Assembly (NCBI GenBank): GCA_017465665.1
Contig: JAFTVU010000029.1
Location: 37,940 to 101,939 of the forward strand
Direction of reading: 5' to 3'
DNA: 64,000 nucleotides
DNA from: Oscillospiraceae bacterium
GTDB taxonomy: Bacteria; Bacillota; Clostridia; Oscillospirales; Ruminococcaceae
This document shows, one piece after another, positions 59,062-64,000 of the stretch. The notes under the pieces are model-generated. The model was not told where the DNA came from, searched no databases, and worked only from the letters and a program-made list of their open reading frames with translations. Every line of letters starts with the position of its first letter. The first letter of the stretch is position 1. Made by a program: the position numbers and the translations under genes.

Positions 59062-60423
59062 TTAATCTCTGAACTGACTTACGATATCGTCCACTTTCTG
59101 GGAGTCCTCTGCTACGGAAGCGGCGATAGCTGCACTCTCCACAGCGGTCTGAGAGGTCTCTGTGATGACATCGGATATCTGAGCGATCTTTTCCTTTACA
59201 GCGTCAATTGCGGCAGCCTGTCTTTCGGTAAGCTCGGCGATGCTGTTTGCGTGAGCAGCGCTCTCCTCAGCTGTGCCGATAACGGCAGCCATACGCTCTG
59301 CAACGCCGTCTGCGACCTCCTTACCGCGCTGGACAGCATCGTTGGATGCAGCGATAAGTGCGGCGGTGCTCTGTACCGCGTCGGAGCTCTTGGAGGCGAG
59401 GTTTCTTACTTCATCAGCAACGACTGCGAAGCCCTTGCCTGCAGCGCCTGCACGGGCAGCCTCGATGGAAGCGTTGAGCGCGAGGATATTTGTCTGGAAT
59501 GCGATATCCTCGATAGCCTTTACGATATCCTGGATCTTTGCGGAGGATTCCTCGATCTCTGTCATGGCAGCGGACATCTTCTGCATCTCCTCGTTGCTCT
59601 CGTTGAGGAGCACAGTGCTGTTGGCTGCGGCTTCGGCAGCCTTTTCTGCAGCGGCAAGGCTGTTGTGTGTTTCGGAGGTGATGCCGTCTATATCGGAGGA
59701 GATCTCCTCTATGGTCACCTGCTGCTTGTCAGCGGCAACGTTGATATCGTTTGCTACAAGGTGCATCTTTTCGCTGGAGGCAGTGAGCGTTTCGGAAAGA
59801 GCGGCGATCTGCTCAACTACATCTGTCTGCTGGGCAGCCATCTGCTCCGCTTCGTTGACCTGATCCTTTACCCGCTCAAGCAGAGCGTCAGCCTCTGCTT
59901 TTGCTTCATCAGCGGCAGCAATGAACTTCATGCTGTTTGTTGCAAGATACCAGATAAGGAACGCGCCTATATTGATACCCACGATACCCTTGATGAGAGA
60001 GCCCAGCTCCGCACCGCCGTAAACAAGGTCATTCAGGAACAGACCTGCGATAGCCGCAGCGCTCATTATTGCCCAGTGTGTGATAAGGCAGGGCTTGCTG
60101 TAATACATTGCGGCAATAGCCATGGATGCTACCATCAGCGGGAACAGGGTGTGCATTTCGTGATTTGCTACAGACATAACTATTATAATCAAGAGCTGTA
60201 TCACGGAAAGCACAAAGCCTCTTGTGGCAACTGCGGTCTTTTTAAGGATAAAGGAAAGTGCGAATGCAAATGCTCCGCAGGCAATGATGATGATTCCGTT
60301 GACGATATTGCTGTTCAGAAAGCTTATACCGCCAAAGATGACGCATACGCCGAGAAGTATGCAGGCGTGCGCGAGCACCATTTTGTTGCTGAGCTTTGCT
60401 TGAGTCTTATTTGTCTTACTCAT
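59062..60423 (-). CDS. Methyl-accepting chemotaxis protein with six-helix N-terminus
   Basis: A 453-residue receptor. Six predicted helices (about 15-165) with only short loops replace the usual extracellular sensor domain; no HAMP is obvious. A long coiled-coil follows, with the kinase-contact hairpin around [20 protein letters not shown] and [13 protein letters not shown], identical to the universal MCP tip. It would sense something within or across the membrane. ATG at 60423 follows AGGAG by 10 bases; the longer frame upstream covers the promoter. Confidence 0.9.
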   Translation of the reverse strand: MSKTNKTQAKLSNKMVLAHACILLGVCVIFGGISFLNSNIVNGIIIIACGAFAFALSFILKKTAVATRGFVLSVIQLLIIIVMSVANHEMHTLFPLMVASMAIAAMYYSKPCLITHWAIMSAAAIAGLFLNDLVYGGAELGSLIKGIVGINIGAFLIWYLATNSMKFIAAADEAKAEADALLERVKDQVNEAEQMAAQQTDVVEQIAALSETLTASSEKMHLVANDINVAADKQQVTIEEISSDIDGITSETHNSLAAAEKAAEAAANSTVLLNESNEEMQKMSAAMTEIEESSAKIQDIVKAIEDIAFQTNILALNASIEAARAGAAGKGFAVVADEVRNLASKSSDAVQSTAALIAASNDAVQRGKEVADGVAERMAAVIGTAEESAAHANSIAELTERQAAAIDAVKEKIAQISDVITETSQTAVESAAIAASVAEDSQKVDDIVSQFRD

Positions 60424-60457
60424 GGGAAATTCTCCTAACTGTAGATTGTATAGTAAA

Positions 60458-60486
60458 AGTATAACATAACGAAAGGAGAAAATCAA
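60458..60486 (-). promoter_or_regulatory. Minus-strand promoter of the chemoreceptor
   Basis: TTGATT (60486-60481), 17-nt spacer, TATACT (60463-60458). Confidence 0.7.
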
Positions 60487-60618
60487 CAAAAAAAGCGACT
60501 TGTGTTGCATTTTTGTATATAAAGTTCATAAATTCTGCTGATTGTATGTGCATTTTGCTATATAGTTTTTCATATTAACTAAATGCTTTTGTGTAAAAGT
60601 AGAAAAAAATCAAAACCC

Positions 60619-60647
60619 TTGACAAATTTTTTCGGTTGTGATATACT
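60619..60647 (+). promoter_or_regulatory. Sigma-A promoter for rplU-prp-rpmA
   Basis: TTGACA (60619-60624), 17-nt spacer, TATACT (60642-60647). Confidence 0.8.
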
Positions 60648-60654
60648 TAAAAGG

Positions 60655-60727
60655 CCGCATGTGCAGGGTTTTTTAAGCATAACTGCGCCCTGTTGCAGCG
60701 AGTCTGATAAAAATGAGGTATAAAAGT
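60655..60727 (+). promoter_or_regulatory. Leader of rplU, possible L21 leader structure
   Basis: The 70-nt leader folds with GCAGGG (60662-60667) against CCCTGT (near 60690), consistent in position with the L21 leader of Firmicutes, through which L21 is thought to control its own operon. Assignment rests on position and one stem only. Confidence 0.45.
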
Positions 60728-61033
60728 ATGTACGCAGTAATCGAAACAGGCGGAAAGCAGTATCAGGTTAAAGAGGGCGATATCCTCTTCATCGAGAAGC
60801 TCGAAGCTGAGGGCGAGATCACATTCGACAAGGTTATCATGGTAGGCAAGGATGACGGCGTTACCGTTGGCGCTCCTTATGTAGACGGCGCTTCCGTAAA
60901 GGCTACTCTCCTGAAGAACGGCAAGGCTAAGAAGATCACAGTCTTCACCTACAAGCCCAAGAAGCACATCAAGAGAAAGATGGGCCACAGACAGCCTTAC
61001 AGCCAGGTAAGAATCGAAGCTATCAACGCATAA
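60728..61033 (+). CDS. rplU: 50S ribosomal protein L21
   Basis: A 101-residue ribosomal protein, beginning [18 protein letters not shown] and ending in the basic [15 protein letters not shown] region typical of L21. GAGGT precedes the ATG at 60728. It overlaps prp by one base. Confidence 0.96.
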   Translation: MYAVIETGGKQYQVKEGDILFIEKLEAEGEITFDKVIMVGKDDGVTVGAPYVDGASVKATLLKNGKAKKITVFTYKPKKHIKRKMGHRQPYSQVRIEAINA

Positions 61034-61350
61034 TGCTCAAAGCTGTTTTTTACAAGCAGGGAAATGAATACACGGGCTTTGCTGTATCGGGTCATGCAGG
61101 TTATGGCACCGAGGGGAATGACATCGTATGTGCTGCAATAAGCTCATCGGTCATGCTGGTATGCAATACCGTGACGGAGTTCTTCAAAGTCAAGGCGGAT
61201 GTCCTTGTCAAGGAGAACGAGATAACGCTCCATCTGAAAGAAAAGAGCATTCCTGCTGAGCAGCTGCTGGCATCGTTCCATCAGCACATGGAGATCATTG
61301 CTGAGGAACACAGTAAGATTAAGCTTGAAACCAGAATAACAGGAGGATAA
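61033..61350 (+). CDS. prp: Ribosomal-processing cysteine protease Prp
   Basis: A 105-residue protease that removes the N-terminal extension of L27 in Firmicutes. Catalytic His21 lies in VSGHAGYG and Cys33 in DIVCAAIS. The gene lies between rplU and rpmA, the conserved position, and its substrate is encoded 5 bases downstream. Confidence 0.94.
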   Translation: MLKAVFYKQGNEYTGFAVSGHAGYGTEGNDIVCAAISSSVMLVCNTVTEFFKVKADVLVKENEITLHLKEKSIPAEQLLASFHQHMEIIAEEHSKIKLETRITGG

Positions 61351-61354
61351 CACA

Positions 61355-61633
61355 ATGATTAAGATCAGTTTACAGTATTTCGCTCATAAAAAGGGTGCAG
61401 GTTCTACCAAGAACGGCCGTGACTCTGAGTCCAAGAGACTTGGTGTTAAGCGTGCTGACGGTCAGTACGTTCTCGCAGGCAACATTCTTGTTAGACAGCG
61501 CGGTACAAAGATCCACGCAGGTAACAACGTAGGTATCGGTTCTGACGATACTCTGTTCGCTCTCGTAGACGGCAAGGTTAAGTTTGAGCGTCTCGGCCGC
61601 GACAGAAAGCAGGTTAGCGTATACGCTGACTAA
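61355..61633 (+). CDS. rpmA: 50S ribosomal protein L27 with cleavable N-terminus
   Basis: A 92-residue protein. The first nine residues MIKISLQYF precede [15 protein letters not shown], the mature N-terminus that reaches the peptidyl-transferase centre. LQYF-A is a variant of the LQFF-A site cut by Prp. Start after AGGAGG with 7-base gap. Confidence 0.96.
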   Translation: MIKISLQYFAHKKGAGSTKNGRDSESKRLGVKRADGQYVLAGNILVRQRGTKIHAGNNVGIGSDDTLFALVDGKVKFERLGRDRKQVSVYAD

Positions 61634-61654
61634 TTTACCAGTACGGTTGACCTC

Positions 61655-61686
61655 ATAAGGCGGATATCATATCCGCCTTATTTGTC
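61655..61686 (+). terminator. Terminator after rpmA
   Basis: ATAAGGCGGATAT / ATATCCGCCTTAT, nearly a full palindrome, followed by TTGTCG; with a short T-tract, partial read-through to obgE is possible. Confidence 0.65.
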
Positions 61687-61740
61687 GTATAGGGCAGGAA
61701 TTTAAGACAATACTAGATTAAACAGAAAGAAGGGGATACG

Positions 61741-63015
61741 ATGTTTGTTGATAAGGTAGAAATATCCATAAAGGCAGGTAACGGCGGAAACGGCGCAGTG
61801 TCGTTCCATCGTGAGAAATATGTCAACGCGGGCGGTCCTGACGGCGGCGACGGAGGCAAGGGCTCGGATATCGTGTTCCAGGCTGACGATAACCTCTCCA
61901 CGCTGATAGACTTCCGCTACAAGAAGAAGTACACAGGCCCCGATGGCGAAAACGGCGGTGCAAGACGCTGCTTCGGAAAATCCATGGAACCTACCGTTAT
62001 CCGTGTTCCGAGAGGCACGATAATAAAGGATGCTCACACTGGCAGAATAATGGCGGATATCTCGGATGATGAGCCTGTTGTAGTAGCAAGAGGCGGCAAG
62101 GGCGGCAAGGGCAATCAGCATTTTGCAACTCCCACACGCCAGATACCCCGTTTTGCAAAGCCTGGATATCCGGGCGAGAAGTTCGATGTTATACTTGAAC
62201 TGAAGCTGCTGGCTGACGTTGGTCTGGTCGGCTTCCCCAACGTGGGAAAATCCACACTGATAAGCGTAGTGAGCGCCGCAAAGCCTAAGATAGCAAACTA
62301 TCACTTTACCACACTTACTCCCGTTCTCGGCGTTGTAAAGCGCGGTGAGAGATCCTTTGTAATGGCGGATATCCCGGGACTTATCGAGGGTGCCAGCGAG
62401 GGTGTAGGTCTCGGTCATGCGTTCCTGCGTCACGTGGAGCGCTGCCGTCTGATAGTTCATGTGGTGGATGTTTCGGGCATCGAGGGCAGAGACCCCAAGG
62501 ATGATTTCGAGAAGATCAATCTGGAGCTTGCAAACTTCTCCGAGGAGCTTGCGGAGAGCCCCCAGATAGTTGCGGCAAACAAGAGCGATATGGCTACCGA
62601 GGAGCAGATAAACGAGTTCCGTGAATATATCGAGGCAAAGGGCCTTAAGTTCTTTACCATCTCCGCTGCCACTACTCAGGGTACTGAAGCTCTGATAGAC
62701 TGCGTTGTTGAGGCACTGGACAAGCTGCCTCCTGCAAAGCGCTTCGAGGTACAGCCGCTCACTCTTGAGGAGCTGGAGGCTATCGAGACAGAGAAGCACA
62801 GCTTCAGGGTAGAGAAGATAGATGATGTTTATGTTGTGGATGCAGAGTGGCTTGCGCCTATCCTCAGCACAGTAAACATGGAGGACTACGAGAGCCTGCA
62901 GTACTTCCAGAGAGTGCTGCGTTCCAGCGGCATTATTGACGAGCTGGAGCGTCAGGGCATCCAGGAGGATGATCTCGTATCCATCTTTGACTTTGAGTTC
63001 AACTATGTGAGATAA
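61741..63015 (+). CDS. obgE: GTPase Obg
   Basis: A 424-residue GTPase of ribosome assembly and stress response. The glycine-rich Obg domain (about 1-158), the G domain with GFPNVGKST, DIPGLIEGA and NKSDM, and the OCT domain at the C-terminus (about 345-424) are all present. The location after rpmA is conserved across Firmicutes. AAAGGGG lies about 7 bases before the ATG. Confidence 0.95.
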   Translation: MFVDKVEISIKAGNGGNGAVSFHREKYVNAGGPDGGDGGKGSDIVFQADDNLSTLIDFRYKKKYTGPDGENGGARRCFGKSMEPTVIRVPRGTIIKDAHTGRIMADISDDEPVVVARGGKGGKGNQHFATPTRQIPRFAKPGYPGEKFDVILELKLLADVGLVGFPNVGKSTLISVVSAAKPKIANYHFTTLTPVLGVVKRGERSFVMADIPGLIEGASEGVGLGHAFLRHVERCRLIVHVVDVSGIEGRDPKDDFEKINLELANFSEELAESPQIVAANKSDMATEEQINEFREYIEAKGLKFFTISAATTQGTEALIDCVVEALDKLPPAKRFEVQPLTLEELEAIETEKHSFRVEKIDDVYVVDAEWLAPILSTVNMEDYESLQYFQRVLRSSGIIDELERQGIQEDDLVSIFDFEFNYVR

Positions 63016-63034
63016 GCGCGGAGGCGCAAAAGCA

Positions 63035-63727
63035 ATGAATTTTCTCAGCATACTGCATGGAAGTCTGGAGCGCTCCTCGGCGGGCAGCAGACAGACCTCG
63101 CAGCAGGTCATATCAATGTGCAGATGCAGCGGCAGGGCACTTTTCCTCGGTGACGAGGCGGTGACTCCATTACTGCTGAAGGATGCAGGCTACACAGTCA
63201 CAGCGGCTGTTGCGGATGAGGTACGCGCGCAAAAGGCGGCACAGGCAGGTATCGATGTGCTTTCCGTGCAGCGTTTCGAGCTTCCCGACAATTCTGATGA
63301 GTATGATCTGCTGTGGTACAACGGCACCGTAGAGTTTGACGGTGCGGCGCATCGTCTTGAGCAGCTTAAAAGCTCCTGTAAAAAGGGCGCAGTTGTGGTG
63401 TATCGTGCGCTTTGCTGGCTAATTGAGCCGTCACCCGATACCAGACGCTTCTGCGAGAGCCGCTTTGGAAAGCTGCCGCAGATGGATAGCGTGCTGCTTA
63501 CAGCCCGTGAAGCGGGCTTCAGGACGGAGGATTTCTACATCGCTCCCAGAACAGACTGGACAGTGAACTATTACGAGCCTCTGTTGAATGCCGCATCCGA
63601 ATACAAGTCCGTACACGGCGAGGATGCCGCTTTTGGCTCAGGTTTTGGTGAGCTCAGCCGTGAAACGGAAATGTTCGAGCTTCATTGCGAAGAATACAGC
63701 TATGTTTACTACATATTGAAAGGTTGA
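63035..63727 (+). CDS. Putative class I SAM-dependent methyltransferase
   Basis: A 230-residue cytosolic protein. ALFLGDEAVTPLLLKDAGYTVTAAVADE has the strand-loop-helix of a SAM-binding start (LGDE in place of the usual LGxG), and EYDLLWYNGTVEF matches the strand that carries the catalytic site in such folds. The glycine-rich loop is degenerate, so activity is uncertain. A Cys-rich stretch MCRCSGR precedes it. It lies between obgE and mini-RNase III; GCGGAGGCG precedes the ATG by about 10 bases. Confidence 0.55.
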   Translation: MNFLSILHGSLERSSAGSRQTSQQVISMCRCSGRALFLGDEAVTPLLLKDAGYTVTAAVADEVRAQKAAQAGIDVLSVQRFELPDNSDEYDLLWYNGTVEFDGAAHRLEQLKSSCKKGAVVVYRALCWLIEPSPDTRRFCESRFGKLPQMDSVLLTAREAGFRTEDFYIAPRTDWTVNYYEPLLNAASEYKSVHGEDAAFGSGFGELSRETEMFELHCEEYSYVYYILKG

Positions 63728-63731
63728 TATG

Positions 63732-64000
63732 ATGGCTCTTACTGAAAAAGAGGCTTCTCAGTATAGTCCCAACGTGCTGGCGTTCTATGGCGATTGCGTT
63801 TATGAGCAGCTCGTGCGAAGGGAGGTAGTGCTCCGCGGAAGCACCAATGCAGGCAGACTTCATGACCTTGCGGTGCTTCAGGTGCGTGCTTCCTATCAGA
63901 GCGAGGCAGTAGGCGTTATCGAGCCTATGCTGACCGAAAAGGAGGCGGATATCCTCCGCCGCGGCAGGAATGCGGGCGGAATTTCCGTACCTAAGAGCGC
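63732..64000 (+). CDS. mrnC: Mini-ribonuclease III, N-terminal part (cut by window edge)
   Basis: About 90 residues are present. LAFYGDCVYEQLVRR matches the catalytic RNase III helix with its acidic Asp and Glu, and ADILRRGRNA is the conserved RGRNA motif of mini-III enzymes, which lack the dsRNA-binding domain and mature 23S rRNA ends in Firmicutes. ATG at 63732 is 8 bases from AAAGG; 63729 is an alternative. The end is beyond the window. Confidence 0.9.
   Translation, partial: MALTEKEASQYSPNVLAFYGDCVYEQLVRREVVLRGSTNAGRLHDLAVLQVRASYQSEAVGVIEPMLTEKEADILRRGRNAGGISVPKS

Overview
The window looks like a chromosomal segment from an anaerobic Firmicute of the class Clostridia, most likely Ruminococcus in the narrow sense. 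The grounds are a complete Rnf complex in the order CDGEAB, the def-fmt-metalloprotease-rsmB-rlmN-stp-prkC-rsgA-thiN series, L27 with a Prp-cleaved N-terminus, the ScpA-ScpB-DUF2953-GerW-DacF order, and sigma-A promoters with 17-nt spacers. No rRNA, tRNA, CRISPR array, insertion sequence or prophage gene was seen. The taxonomic call is inference from gene content and style, not from a marker search.

Layout. 1-10060: translation, cell-wall signalling and ribosome assembly (second copy of def, HD hydrolase, def, fmt, YugP-type protease, rsmB, rlmN, PP2C phosphatase, PASTA kinase, rsgA with no ATG/GTG/TTG start, thiN). 10065-10168: a structured element. 10265-13937: heterodimeric ABC exporter. 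14110-18522: M50 protease, condensin partners ScpA and ScpB, DUF2953, GerW-like and DacF-like proteins. 18538-18918: an array of three hairpin-rich repeats. 18979-20069: pseudouridine synthase and a small GNAT-like protein. 20186-23357: carboxyltransferase, biotin carrier and pyruvate-carboxylase-B-like subunit, resembling a transcarboxylase. 24028-27470: sugar ABC importer without its ATPase. 27565-28725 (minus): a small NrdD C-terminus-like protein behind an NrdR box, and a DUF368 transporter. 28918-34909: rnfCDGEAB and galM. 34909-35011: second copy of the structured element. 35043-38666: small membrane proteins and poorly characterised genes (HEAT-like, DUF4358-like lipoprotein, DUF1266, DMP19-like). 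38776-40260 (minus): L-fucose/arabinose isomerase family protein. 40600-44953: tyrA, membrane protein, pepF, kinase-like ATPase. 45049-47203: two-component system. 47251-48986 (minus): MIF homologue and orphan solute-binding lipoprotein. 49103-52529 (minus): flavin reductase, ung, hypothetical, AGCS symporter. 52754-56432 (minus): NatAB-like ABC transporter with a CPBP protease and very small hydrophobic ORFs. 56837-57015: candidate small RNA. 57144-59014: LacI regulator and alpha/beta hydrolase. 59062-60423 (minus): chemotaxis receptor. 60728-64000: rplU-prp-rpmA, obgE, a methyltransferase-like protein and the start of mini-RNase III.

Regulation visible in the sequence ties several regions together. 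TTACA repeats phased at 10-11 bp (the reverse complement of TGTAA-N5-TGTAA, the WalR-type box) sit 14 nt upstream of a TTGACA promoter at both the PASTA kinase and the candidate small RNA, and recur upstream of the sugar importer. A shared AAAACGTTTT palindrome marks the sugar importer and the sugar isomerase. The strongest candidates for undescribed biology are the hairpin repeat array at 18538-18918 and the two 103-104-nt elements at 10065 and 34909, whose stems change together while their loops are conserved.
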